From an uncultured Planctomycetaceae bacterium (GTDB lineage: Bacteria; Planctomycetota; Planctomycetia; Pirellulales; Pirellulaceae): a stretch of DNA of 49,679 nucleotides. The notes beneath the pieces are model-generated. The model was not told the DNA's origin. It saw only the letters and a program-made list of their open reading frames with translations, and searched no databases. How positions within the stretch are numbered: the stretch's first letter is position 1; every line of letters begins with the position of its first letter. The translations under genes and the position numbers were made by a program. Where the stretch lies: the NCBI GenBank assembly GCA_937862885.1, contig CALMEE010000087.1, forward strand, positions 1 through 49,679, given 5' to 3'. Below are positions 18,101-25,498 of the stretch, in pieces.

Positions 18101-19686
18101 GGCCTGGTTTCCGGCAAATCAGACAACGGGCTGGAGGGGTTTTTGATCTTGATGGCGTTTCCAATAACGGGACGATTAGCGTTGGTAGCTCCGCAGATCA
18201 ACAGGCGACACTATCCATCTTGCATGGCGGCTTGACCGATTCGTTTAGTGGTACGATAAATCTTTTGGGCAATGCCTATCTCAATATGGAGGTCGAGTCC
18301 TGGACAGCGGATGCCAGTAGCCAGATAGCAATCTACGATCACGGAACCTCCATTGCACATCTGGGCGGCGACCCCGTGACGTTGGCTGGACAAGTTCAAG
18401 TAAACAATGTCTGGTCGGGGAGCGAATTTCGAATTATCGCCGCTGCGACCCTTGCCTCTACACTTGATTTCTCGATGAACAACGGCGGCACTACGACATT
18501 TTGGCATGTCAACAACTCGGGCCAGGCCGTCACGACAACGATCCAAGGCGGCAACTATCAACTAGGCCATCAATCGCAATTGGTTTTCAATGCTGCAACC
18601 ACGGTATCTGGTGGCAATTTCGTCACGGCTGGAGACACTATCAATGACGGTGTTGTACTTTTCAACGGCCCTACCCACTGGAATGGATCGGTCGATATCC
18701 AGGGTTCGGCCAGACAGATCGGCAATGCGACCACCAACGGTGCCACGATTAACGCCAACCTATTGGATATGAGCGGCAATGGTGGCACGGAGTGGAATAT
18801 CAACGGACTAACCACAATCAACGCGGGACAGATCGATGTGTCGGGAGCAAATGTCTTCACGGGCACAATGAATGTCGGAAGCGGGTTCACCAGTCGATTG
18901 ACGTTAAATCTTAACGATCCCGACGCTCATTGGACAATGGCTGGGCAGATGAATCTGACGGGCAACGCACTTTCGCCATTCCCCATCGATCGGCTGCACG
19001 GTTCGGCAGTTCGCGTCGAAGGAGAGTTGAACGTCAACCATCAAGTCCGCATTGCGGCGCCGACGACGTTTGCAAGCGGCAGTACGACTCACTTCCAGAC
19101 GCCACTCGCCCGCTTGCAGACCTCGCAGTTTGCAGCGGTTGAAGCCGGTGCTCAGTTCAGTGGCGGCGGAACTCTGGAAAACGGCTTGTTCGGCACGATG
19201 ATGCTGCACGACGGTGCCGTCTTGAATGACGTGGGACTGACCAATCACGGAACGTTGGAAATCGGCGAACTGACCGGCGTCGCCACCGTAGACCGTTTTG
19301 AAATGAGTTCCACCGGAGTCTGGAATATTGAGGTCGGCGGTTATTTGGCAGGTGTCGAGTTCGATCGGCTGCTGGTGAGCGGGATGGGAGGAGCCACACT
19401 TGACGGCACGTTAAACGTTGAATTAATCGATTTAGGCGGCGGCGTGTTCCTACCTGAAATCGGCGATGAGTTTTCGATCTTGTTTTCCTTCGCGGGAATC
19501 AACGGCATGTTCATGGGCGATCCCACGTCTCAAGTGGGTAGCCAGTTGTTTCATTGGGAAACCATCTACAACCCGCACGATGTGCGGCTGAGACTGGCCA
19601 GCGTTTCGGCAATTCCCGAGCCCTCATCCACAATGTTGCTTGGCCTGTTTCTGCTGGCATCATGTTTACGTCGGCGATCGCGATGA
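15133..19686 (+). CDS. Double PEP-CTERM protein: two complete precursor proteins in one frame
   Basis: A 1,517-codon frame made of two homologous halves. Half 1 has a signal peptide at about residues 67-90 (LILAVGLAVAFMIPTSVNA), a Gly/Asn/Thr-rich beta-helix-like body, and a PEP-CTERM tail (PEP 749-751, helix, RRRSR). Half 2 follows without a stop: a second signal helix (about 807-826, cleavage after ACA at 828), a body parallel to the first (NAANW near the front, FNGPTNW/FNGPTHW, then ALSPFP in both) and a second tail (PEP 1495-1497, RRRSR). AGGAGA eight bases before ATG 15133 supports the long start; ATG 15289, with AAGG, gives a more normal signal peptide. An in-frame ATG at 17428 could start half 2 on its own. 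The protein is probably exported to the surface; the ligand is unknown. Confidence 0.82.
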   Translation: MFEQTSMAIAAPILYPSCTSQPHRDHRLKTNLAVRLQHGSNSIRPTREKAAAMSEARVDRAQINHLSVRLILAVGLAVAFMIPTSVNADDFSWTVGNGSFYNAANWNPFGIPTFGDSIRIGNLVGVQNSTVTMGGGNLSQSYSYLEVSSGMTLNATGTQLSSPMVANITGNNSRILISTVAAGPNPYDFQSILQVGTGSRFEITNNASSRLLGGSQSSGDIRGRGSILIDSHIPFINNGTIRPDNNGGLVITQGNGMGTLHGIDLDGTTNNGHLFLHQQFSVLEVNASHLTDSFSGMISFMPGSLLTMNITDGWSADANSLITANGIGEPNNWALIGGSPWTFGGTMNVGGNQGRLRVLSDVTYAPTASVNIGSTDGVQMTGTTTVQGGQFSMGQGAILAFDGATNMQGGTFTTHSNDFADGFVAFNGPTNWRGTTTINGVARQNGTATVNAATGGVINANVFDMDGAANNTTWNINSSLVVNADRISATPDNRFAGTMNIAGGFTGKLTMNVGGDVASRWIMAGEMNLAGQALSPFPVDRLAGSAGRGAGGVHVHPRGRGTANAEFTESSSLNFASPTSLVQFTGDTRIDGATSVSGMGTLENGMGGSMQLGNGLMLGQAGLNNRGLLQIGDSPGVISVDRFENFDTGIWLVEIGGLLAGTEHDLMIVGGGQTFLDGFLEVDLIDLGLGSGLFIPSIGDTFTILASLGGVDGMFLNNPVTTLGPQQFHWDVIYNPHDVQLQLASVSIPEPSAALLTTVFGLGLLMRRRSRSNCHQSADVGRVKNAILCGAVVSRQGSGNRSYGHGTWLCSLIVGLLILHSGTNVACAQPIHWASGSGNWWNAANWTPIGIPGPGNQVWIGSIAGVENHAMFIGQETSINSLVISNGNLLANSLDCCGNDVVGHLLSVSANTAITSGAGINIYNNPGANGFNTNNLTLVGQNSRFSTYGSTARINGILNVGEGSRLTGTGSIELFGNGTTLINDGSIQQGPGFRQIRQRAGGVFDLDGVSNNGTISVGSSADQQATLSILHGGLTDSFSGTINLLGNAYLNMEVESWTADASSQIAIYDHGTSIAHLGGDPVTLAGQVQVNNVWSGSEFRIIAAATLASTLDFSMNNGGTTTFWHVNNSGQAVTTTIQGGNYQLGHQSQLVFNAATTVSGGNFVTAGDTINDGVVLFNGPTHWNGSVDIQGSARQIGNATTNGATINANLLDMSGNGGTEWNINGLTTINAGQIDVSGANVFTGTMNVGSGFTSRLTLNLNDPDAHWTMAGQMNLTGNALSPFPIDRLHGSAVRVEGELNVNHQVRIAAPTTFASGSTTHFQTPLARLQTSQFAAVEAGAQFSGGGTLENGLFGTMMLHDGAVLNDVGLTNHGTLEIGELTGVATVDRFEMSSTGVWNIEVGGYLAGVEFDRLLVSGMGGATLDGTLNVELIDLGGGVFLPEIGDEFSILFSFAGINGMFMGDPTSQVGSQLFHWETIYNPHDVRLRLASVSAIPEPSSTMLLGLFLLASCLRRRSR

Positions 19687-20102
19687 AGCTACAACACCAG
19701 AGTTCATTTCCAGAACGGCTGGTCAAAAATCTTGAAAAGCCGATCATCTATTCCCTTATGTGTATTGTGGCTGGCGTCGCGGCATTGGTGTGGGGAATTA
19801 GCAAGGTGGGCTACCGTCGCCGTGATGGTAGCCATGGAGGTTTGCTAAGCGAACTTCAACCAATCTTCGGAACTTATTACGGAATCATTCTGCTGACAAT
19901 TTTGTTGGCCGTCTTGATCAGCAACCGACGCTGGATCGGTGTTGGCATACTGTTTGCGGCTTACGGCTTCAATTTCATGTTGTATTGCTTGCCGATCAGC
20001 GCCAGACCGTTTTCGTGGGATGCCTATTGGGCATTGAGTCCGATTCTCGCCTTAGTGGCGATCACGATCTGCGTCTACTACGATTGGTGGCAAAGTCGCT
20101 GA
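19683..20102 (+). CDS. Four-helix membrane protein of unknown function
   Basis: A 139-residue protein whose ATG (19683) overlaps the stop of the preceding PEP-CTERM gene as ATGA, a classic translational-coupling arrangement. Four hydrophobic helices are visible: IIYSLMCIVAGVAALVWGI, YGIILLTILLAVLI, WIGVGILFAAYGFNFMLY and ALSPILALVAITICVYY. A basic loop (YRRRDG) follows helix 1, which suggests it faces the cytoplasm. No catalytic motif is seen and it does not resemble exosortase. The coupling suggests a role with the double PEP-CTERM protein, but that is inferred from position only. Confidence 0.7.
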   Translation: MKLQHQSSFPERLVKNLEKPIIYSLMCIVAGVAALVWGISKVGYRRRDGSHGGLLSELQPIFGTYYGIILLTILLAVLISNRRWIGVGILFAAYGFNFMLYCLPISARPFSWDAYWALSPILALVAITICVYYDWWQSR

Positions 20103-20143
20103 GAATCTTTGCCAAAGAGGTTTTTCAAGAGAGTGAACGCACA

Positions 20144-21442
20144 TTATTTTCGATTGCGGAGCTGTTCAATTAGCACTCCATCCAATTTGCTTTCAATTTC
20201 GCGTAAGTTCTCATTGCAGCGAAATTCAATTGCCTCCTTCTCTTGAATCGCACGATCAAGGTGCATGGACAATTGAAAAACTTGAGCATTCAATTCGTTC
20301 ACACGTTCTTGGGAAAGTTGAAGCTCTTCTTCCTTGAACTTCAACTTCGTTTGCAATTGCAAGTAGTCCTGATTACGATTCTCCATCGCAGCGCGATTTC
20401 GCGCGAGGGTCTCTTGCAGTCGTTCATTTTCTGCCAACAACTCTAACGCTCGTTCTGTGGCCGTTACGGGATGTGTCCGGAGGCGTTGCCCTTCGAGGGT
20501 TGGACCATAATCGAGGTAACCTTGTCCGTGAATGGCTGATTGAGGAGGACGAAGATGGTTCGCGTGTCGCTGCTGGTTTGAATCATGCAGTTGGTAGCTC
20601 ATCGACTCGCCTGTGCCGTGACCATAACGACTATCTGAGAGTGATTGAACACCACCGGGTAATTGCCCATGTGGTGGCTGATTGGCGGCTGGATATTGAT
20701 TTGCTTCTGGCAACGCATGTGGATTGATAATACGTTGATCGTTGCCGTGAAAGCCAGGATGCTCATTGGGGTAAGGGTTGTGTTGATGGTCAGCAAATGT
20801 CTCCGACTCGTAGTGAAAATTGTGATTGGTGGTCGGAGGCAATCCGCGTTGCGGGGTCGGTGCGACTGGTAGACTCGGTTGATAACTACGCGGATAGGGA
20901 CTGTAATAGTCGAACGGTATACCCTCGTGCGGAAATGTCGAGTTTAACTGGTCTTGGGGAGTTGCATAGGACCTTTGCATCGGCTCTTGAAATGATGCAC
21001 GTTCGATTTGAGACTCGGCTACTCTACTTAAAGATGCATACCGTTCGTTAATTCCTCGATCAGAGGTTGGAGCAGGTGAGTAGATAGGGAGCGACTTTGG
21101 GTTACCATTCTGCCGCGCGGTTGCGCGATCAATGACTCGCAGCTCCGATGGACCTGTTGATGAGGTGGGCTGTTGATTCTCCGCACCCGACGACTTACTT
21201 CGACGGAATAATTGATTAGGGGAGAATCGCTTGATCGTGTTCTCGACTGACGATCCTTCTTGAGCGAGCAGTCGGCAATTGCTTGATTGAGCAAACAGAC
21301 CAAATTGGATGAATGCCACAACTCCAGCCGCTATTACCACTTTCCTAACAGTATGTTTTGTGGGATCACATGGCCTGAGTGGCCATCGTTTTGGAGTGGT
21401 CACACTCAGCAATGGTCTCTTTGGGGGCAGTCGATTGGACAT
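20144..21442 (-). CDS. Single-pass protein with C-terminal coiled coil, in the fliL-fliA operon
   Basis: A 432-residue protein with a basic N-terminus, one hydrophobic helix at about residues 33-51 (VVIAAGVVAFIQFGLFA), a long low-complexity middle rich in Pro, Gln, Asn, Ser, Tyr and His, and a strong coiled coil over roughly the last 105 residues (heptads such as LAENERLQETLARN and LNAQVFQLSMHLDRA). The layout suggests a membrane-anchored protein whose charged helix bundles with itself or a partner. No family is recognised. It is the last gene of a minus-strand run with fliL, fliA and a 62-residue protein, 48 bases after the latter, so a link to motility is plausible but unproven. The ATG at 21442 has AAGG upstream. 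Confidence 0.72.
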   Translation of the reverse strand: MSNRLPPKRPLLSVTTPKRWPLRPCDPTKHTVRKVVIAAGVVAFIQFGLFAQSSNCRLLAQEGSSVENTIKRFSPNQLFRRSKSSGAENQQPTSSTGPSELRVIDRATARQNGNPKSLPIYSPAPTSDRGINERYASLSRVAESQIERASFQEPMQRSYATPQDQLNSTFPHEGIPFDYYSPYPRSYQPSLPVAPTPQRGLPPTTNHNFHYESETFADHQHNPYPNEHPGFHGNDQRIINPHALPEANQYPAANQPPHGQLPGGVQSLSDSRYGHGTGESMSYQLHDSNQQRHANHLRPPQSAIHGQGYLDYGPTLEGQRLRTHPVTATERALELLAENERLQETLARNRAAMENRNQDYLQLQTKLKFKEEELQLSQERVNELNAQVFQLSMHLDRAIQEKEAIEFRCNENLREIESKLDGVLIEQLRNRK

Positions 21443-21490
21443 GAGACAATTCGCCTTATAATTGCTGTTCGTCTTGCGAGACCAAGTTAC

Positions 21491-21679
21491 TTATTCGTAT
21501 TCGCAGTGAATTAAAGTGACTTCACCACACGAACATTGGATTTCGATCTTTTCGATCACGTCACCGTTCTTGTGCAGTTTGATGTTTTTTGGCAGTTGAA
21601 CCTTTGGCCCAATTGTCACCTTCGGAAAATCGGTTTTGGTCACCAATTGCGGGGCTGGAATAAAATTACTCGTTTCCAT
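21491..21679 (-). CDS. Small Cys/His protein overlapping fliA
   Basis: A 62-residue protein whose ATG (21679) lies 14 bases inside the end of fliA, in another frame, with AAGGAA upstream. The overlap and shared strand point to an operon gene rather than a chance frame. The C-terminal part holds Cys49 and Cys51 (IQCSCGE) and His58-Cys59 (IHCEYE), which could bind one metal ion such as zinc. The rest is a short beta-like segment (VTIGPKVQLPKNIKL). No family is recognised. A role alongside FliA and FliL is inferred from position. Confidence 0.6.
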   Translation of the reverse strand: METSNFIPAPQLVTKTDFPKVTIGPKVQLPKNIKLHKNGDVIEKIEIQCSCGEVTLIHCEYE

Positions 21680-22385
21680 GAGCGACCATTTCCTTCAAAC
21701 GAAATTTCGCAGACGCCAAAACCCGGGAGACCCGCGATTCGGAGAGGCCGATAACTTGTCCGATCTCGGCCAACGTTAGGTCTTCATTGAAATACAAAGT
21801 CAACACAAGCCTCTCTCGATCAGGAAGTTTCTCGATGCAATCGGCGACTCGCTTTTTCAGCTCTGTTGTTTCCAGCTCGGCATCAGGCGATTCATCCACG
21901 CTCTCCCGGATCGCCTGGATTTGCGTGTGCAGGTCGTTCCAGCTTTGAGGTTGCACAAACCGCATCGCTTCAAGCGTCTGGGCAACCTTTGCCAACGACA
22001 TTCCAGTATGTGCGGCCAACATTTCTGGAGTTACCGGCCCTTCCAGTTTTTCATACGCTTGTCGAACCTGGGAGATCTGCTCCATTACTTTCTGCGGCAG
22101 CGCGGAGTTCTTCCGCATCTCGTCGATAATGGCACCGCGAATTCGATTGAAGGCAAACGTGCGGAATTGAACCTCTCGAGTGGGATCGTAACTCTTGGCT
22201 GCTTCGACCAACCCAACCATACCAGCTTGTTCTAAGTTTTCTCGATCACAATGCTCGGGCAACCCCACCGTCATCGTGCTCAAAATTTTTCGCACGAATC
22301 CGATGTTTTCCAAAATCAACAATTCCGTTTGGTTCTCGGAGGCTTGTCGATATGCTCGTAGCGCAGTGTTCATCGAAGTATTCAT
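21666..22385 (-). CDS. fliA: RNA polymerase sigma factor FliA/WhiG type (sigma-28)
   Basis: A 239-residue sigma-70 family factor with regions 2, 3 and 4. Region 2 spans about residues 24-100 (LEQAGMVGLVEAAKSYDP, then FRTFAFNRIRGAIIDEMR, the FliA-type 2.3/2.4 block), region 3 about 110-145, and region 4 the last 60 residues with the helix-turn-helix LAEIGQVIGLSESRVSRV. FliA directs late flagellar and chemotaxis promoters; the WhiG branch is close in sequence, but the fliL gene immediately upstream supports FliA. The ATG at 22385 lies 13 bases after the fliL stop, and a second ATG four codons later is an alternative. No anti-sigma gene (flgM) is adjacent. Confidence 0.9.
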   Translation of the reverse strand: MNTSMNTALRAYRQASENQTELLILENIGFVRKILSTMTVGLPEHCDRENLEQAGMVGLVEAAKSYDPTREVQFRTFAFNRIRGAIIDEMRKNSALPQKVMEQISQVRQAYEKLEGPVTPEMLAAHTGMSLAKVAQTLEAMRFVQPQSWNDLHTQIQAIRESVDESPDAELETTELKKRVADCIEKLPDRERLVLTLYFNEDLTLAEIGQVIGLSESRVSRVLASAKFRLKEMVAHGNE

Positions 22386-22398
22386 TAACTCTTGCTGA

Positions 22399-22908
22399 TC
22401 ATTGGACTTGAAATTCTCGGAATAACACCTCTTGAATCCGCTCTATGCCATCATCAAATAAGATCTCATTAAAGAAGCCATGAATTTGGCGGCGCAATTG
22501 GTTGTGACCATGTTGACCAGCTAGGTCTTCTTCCGTAATTTCCGCGATATGGGAGATAATCCGATTGCGCAGCACGGCTGTTCGTGACAGCATGCGCTTT
22601 TCTACCGTCGATTTTTGTGACCTAGGTACTTGCAAGGACAAATTCATTTTCAAATATCGACTGAAATTTGACTTACCCAGCACAGCCACAATTTCTGGAA
22701 AGTCGATGAACTCAACTTCTTCGTTTGGATTAAACTTTACCGGAGTCGCAGGCCCGGATTTCGACGGTCCAGAGCCGAGTTGCGCAATCAACAGCGGAGT
22801 TGCAAATCCTCCTCCAATCGACATTACAACGACGACCAGCCATAGGACTAGCGAACCGATTTTCGACTTTTTGCCGGACGCCGCATCCGATTTTGGTTCT
22901 GTAGCCAT
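22399..22908 (-). CDS. fliL: Flagellar basal body-associated protein FliL
   Basis: A 169-residue protein with a short basic cytoplasmic tail, one transmembrane helix (about residues 18-43, LVLWLVVVVMSIGGGFA) and a periplasmic domain with the FliL pattern: FPEIVAVLGKSNFSRYLKMNLSL, then a helix with RMLSRTAVLRNRIISHI, and the closing LRRQIHGFFNEIL. FliL surrounds the stator around the flagellar motor and supports torque under load. It is the first gene of a minus-strand operon with fliA. Length is normal for the family. Other flagellar genes are not in the window, which fits the scattered motility genes of planctomycetes. Confidence 0.87.
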   Translation of the reverse strand: MATEPKSDAASGKKSKIGSLVLWLVVVVMSIGGGFATPLLIAQLGSGPSKSGPATPVKFNPNEEVEFIDFPEIVAVLGKSNFSRYLKMNLSLQVPRSQKSTVEKRMLSRTAVLRNRIISHIAEITEEDLAGQHGHNQLRRQIHGFFNEILFDDGIERIQEVLFREFQVQ

Positions 22909-23101
22909 TTCTGGATGGTCTTGAATCTAGATTTGGAAAAATTGTTGAGTCGTATTTAGTTTTGTGGCTTTGCACAAAACCTATTAATTTATCGACGTGG
23001 GATTGAATGACATTCAGGCTAGGCCGCAAACTTTACCAAATTGGCGATTCTCGATAGCAGAAAATTGCTTGCAGTTTGGAAGATTACCAAAATCCGCATA
23101 A

Positions 23102-23305
23102 TCAGTAGACCGAGAACCGCCGACGATTCTGCACTATTTGAAGGCTGGAAAACACGATGCCCTAAAAACGGTTAAAGACGCGTTGGTTCAGATCGTCGAT
23201 GCAGATTTAGCTGTTGAACTGCTATTGAACTCCAACTCGCCCCAAGCGCTCGACATGCCCAAAACGGGACATGTACCAGTCATAGAAAGCTACCAGGCGT
23301 CTTGA
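23102..23305 (+). pseudogene. Possible remnant of an unknown gene
   Basis: A stop-to-stop frame of 67 codons directly after a TAA at 23099. Its first 43 codons have protein-like composition (HYLKAGKHDALKTVKDAL, then VDADLAVELLL), while the rest runs into the direct repeat in a different sense. No ATG and no ribosome-binding site are present. It may be the tail of a gene cut by the insertion of the repeat. The family is not recognised. Confidence 0.25.
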
Positions 23306-23431
23306 TATCCACTGTCCGTCTGGTTCGAAGTCAACTTCGTGAACCCAAGCATCAAGCCGCTTCCGACATTCACAAAAATGCCGAGAAACATTAAATTTTT
23401 TGGCCCCAAAACACCTTAAAATGCCTATCCT
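23222..23431 (-). pseudogene. Decayed coding fragment in the left repeat copy
   Basis: The minus strand of the left repeat holds a 70-codon open stretch without a start codon. Its core (RHFCECRKRLDAWV and FEPDGQWISRRL) is nearly the same, in the same frame, as the fragment in the right copy at 24430-24747, and both begin after a TAA at the matching position. Frame conservation between two diverged copies suggests the repeat once encoded a protein. The protein family is not recognised. Confidence 0.35.
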
Positions 23432-23463
23432 TTAATTTTATGCTTTAAGTGTTTTGCCTGCAG
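23231..23463. repeat. Long direct repeat, left copy
   Basis: About 230 bases that match 24559-24772 in the same orientation at roughly 80% identity by eye, with long exact blocks (for example CCCAAGCGCTCGAC, GTCTTGATATCCACTGTCCG and CATTCACAAAAATGCCGAG). The two copies bracket the Uma2 gene. Confidence 0.7.
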
Positions 23464-23588
23464 AGTAATCGATTAAGAACCCGTTCCATGACGACTCATT
23501 TCCAAGGCAACTGATCAGCAATTTTCGCGCTATTCCTGATGTTTTAATTGCCTTTTACGCGAGTCCCTTTTCGAAAGATGAATTCGTT

Positions 23589-24143
23589 TTAGATGTTCCA
23601 GATTTTGGGAAGCGGAATTTTTACTGCGGGCAAAATGTTAAAAACCAACTCATCGCCATCCACCAATTGTTTGCGATACCGTCCGTTAATCAAAACCAGT
23701 TGCGTGACCTCGTGTTTAGGAGCATCAACGATCCAATATTCCCGCACACCAGCTTGCTCGTACAGTTGTCGTTTTAGGGTGAAGTCATTTTTTCTGGTCG
23801 AGGGAGATAAAATTTCGATGAGCAAATCCGGAGCCCCAACTATTTTTACTTTTGTGATCCGGGCTGCACCATCGTTCAATATGACGACCAAATCAGGTTG
23901 CACAATGTCATAGTCGCCAAGTTGCACATCGATCGGAGCATAGAACACTTTTCCGAGAAGTGTCAATTCAATTTGCGAAAACAGGTAATGAGCCAAATAT
24001 TTCGAGACCGATTGATGGTCAGGAGATGGAGCCGGATTCATGAAGTGCCTTCCGTTGATGATTTCGTGGCGGTATCCGTTGTCTGGGAACAGGCAGTACT
24101 CTTTGTATCCCAATTTGGTGGTTGGTTCATCAATCGACGACAT
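23589..24143 (-). CDS. Uma2 family (DUF820) PD-(D/E)XK nuclease-fold protein
   Basis: A 184-residue protein of the Uma2/DUF820 family. The core shows the restriction-endonuclease-like motifs: VQPDLVVI (Asp), then PDLLIEILSPSTR (Glu), followed by KRQLYEQAGVREYWIVD, the family hallmark. Uma2 proteins are common in planctomycetes and cyanobacteria, often in many copies, and their biological role is not established; nuclease activity is predicted from the fold. The ATG at 24143 has AAGGA about nine bases upstream. The gene sits alone between two diverged direct repeats, on the opposite strand to the next cluster, which suggests it arrived or was duplicated as part of an accessory segment. Confidence 0.88.
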   Translation of the reverse strand: MSSIDEPTTKLGYKEYCLFPDNGYRHEIINGRHFMNPAPSPDHQSVSKYLAHYLFSQIELTLLGKVFYAPIDVQLGDYDIVQPDLVVILNDGAARITKVKIVGAPDLLIEILSPSTRKNDFTLKRQLYEQAGVREYWIVDAPKHEVTQLVLINGRYRKQLVDGDELVFNILPAVKIPLPKIWNI

Positions 24144-24429
24144 ATTTGGATTCCTTAATCGAGATTTGGCACCGTCGAGTCGTTATAAACTCAACAATCG
24201 ATTTTAACTCCTGCCTGAATAGATGGCAAATTATGCTGGGAATTTCTACTAAACAAGCGACTGAATTCGAGCAGATCGTCTCCACCGGCGTAAAGCTCGA
24301 TAATATCGCAACGATGAACCATCATTCGGCAGGCATAGATGAAAAGGTCCCGGCATTATGGTTTGCCCCCAGTCTTTTTGCCGAATCCCGCTGATTTTGC
24401 CAAAAGGTGCCGATGATGGCCGAGCGACT

Positions 24430-24747
24430 CTAGTTGACGCACAGTTTCGCAAGATCGCTTAGGCCGCCGCTGAAGTGGCAGTTCGAAATCATACGTGGTG
24501 CGTAGATGGACACGGCTGGCGTGTCCTTGAGGGCGATCGACCGATCGTCTGTTTGGGTTCCAAATAGCCCCAAGCGCTCGACGTGCCCAAAACGGAACAA
24601 GTACAAGCAATATGAAGGTACCAGACGTCTTGATATCCACTGTCCGTTTGGTTCGAAGGCAACTTCGTAAACCCAAGCATCAAGCCTCGTCCGACATTCA
24701 CAAAAATGCCGAGAAACACAACATTTTAGCCCTAAAATGCCTGTCCT
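24430..24747 (-). pseudogene. Decayed coding fragment in the right repeat copy
   Basis: A 106-codon stop-to-stop stretch on the minus strand without an early start codon. The first 60 codons match the fragment of the left repeat copy (RHFCECRTRLDAWV, FEPNGQWISRRL, FRFGHVERLG). Beyond the repeat boundary the frame runs on for about 45 more codons to a TAG, so this copy retains more of the original 3' part. The family is not recognised. Confidence 0.35.
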
Positions 24748-24772
24748 TTAAGTTTTAAGTTTTGTCCGGCAG
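24559..24772. repeat. Long direct repeat, right copy
   Basis: Partner of the repeat at 23231-23463, about 1.33 kb away in the same orientation. The differences are mostly single substitutions, with a few small gaps near the distal end, which indicates an old duplication. Confidence 0.7.
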
Positions 24773-24976
24773 ATGCGTGGCTAGTGCTCGCGGATCACTG
24801 AGTTCCCCACGTGTGGTGGGATCTACGGTTGTGCGCTGTCAAAATTCGCTTTCAAAATTGAGCAAGGCTTGCATATCTTTCTATGGTTTTGAGTGAATTT
24901 AAATTTTTTGGGAATAATCAATCGTCGACGACGTACTTTAATTCCAAAGACCTCGCGGTTGGGTTAGAAAAACCAG

Positions 24977-25492
24977 ATGGATCAACAACTTCACGAACGA
25001 AGGCGGATTTTTGAATCGGCTATCGAGGCGTATGCCGACTCGATGTTCCGTGTGGCCTTTCGTTTGAGTGGTGACCGAGAACTTGCTCTGGAAATTGTTC
25101 AAGAGACTTGGTTGGGAGCCTGGAAGAATATTGGTCAGCTACGGAATCGTGATCAACTGAAAAGCTGGCTGTTCGGCATCTTGCGCAACCAATACTTGAA
25201 GTCGGTGGACAAGCTGACTCGGCAGCCCAAGCTCGAATTGATCGACAACATGGTTTCGCGTAGCGATGGCCCCAACGAAATGCAGCAGGCCGTTCAACAA
25301 GCGATCGGGGAACTCGACGATGATCAACGCATGTCGGTGTTATTGGTTTCGATGGAAGGCTGGTCAACCCAGGAAGCCGCAGACTTGTTGGGTGTTCCTC
25401 AAGGCACGGTCCTCTCGCGTTTGCATCGAGGCCGCCAAAGGTTGAAAGAAATATTATCGCGTCAATTGGAATTCGACACTTATTCCGAATGA
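24977..25492 (+). CDS. ECF-type RNA polymerase sigma factor
   Basis: A 171-residue sigma factor with region 2 (about residues 12-80, including LALEIVQETWLGAWKN and SWLFGILRNQYLK) and region 4 (about 114-162, including WSTQEAADLLGVPQGTVLSRL with the helix-turn-helix). It lacks region 3, as expected for extracytoplasmic-function factors. These switch on a small regulon when a membrane partner releases them. The next gene starts six bases after the stop and encodes a single-pass membrane protein, so the two probably form a sigma/anti-sigma pair. The ATG at 24977 is the only sensible start, though its Shine-Dalgarno site is weak. Confidence 0.93.
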   Translation: MDQQLHERRRIFESAIEAYADSMFRVAFRLSGDRELALEIVQETWLGAWKNIGQLRNRDQLKSWLFGILRNQYLKSVDKLTRQPKLELIDNMVSRSDGPNEMQQAVQQAIGELDDDQRMSVLLVSMEGWSTQEAADLLGVPQGTVLSRLHRGRQRLKEILSRQLEFDTYSE

Positions 25493-25498
25493 ATTCAA

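Larger units (their letters stand above)
22909..23588. other. Decayed region upstream of fliL with a diverged direct repeat
   Basis: 680 bases between fliL and the Uma2 gene. Besides the fliL promoter it holds a 67-codon open stretch with no ATG (23102-23305) and the left copy of a long direct repeat (23231-23463). It looks like eroded accessory DNA. No intact gene is seen. Confidence 0.45.
24144..24976. other. Gene-poor region with the right direct repeat and ECF promoter zone
   Basis: 833 bases between the Uma2 gene and the ECF sigma gene. It holds the right repeat copy (24559-24772) and the decayed reading frame across it. The last 200 bases are AT-rich and should contain the promoter of the sigma-factor cluster. 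No complete gene was found. Confidence 0.45.
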
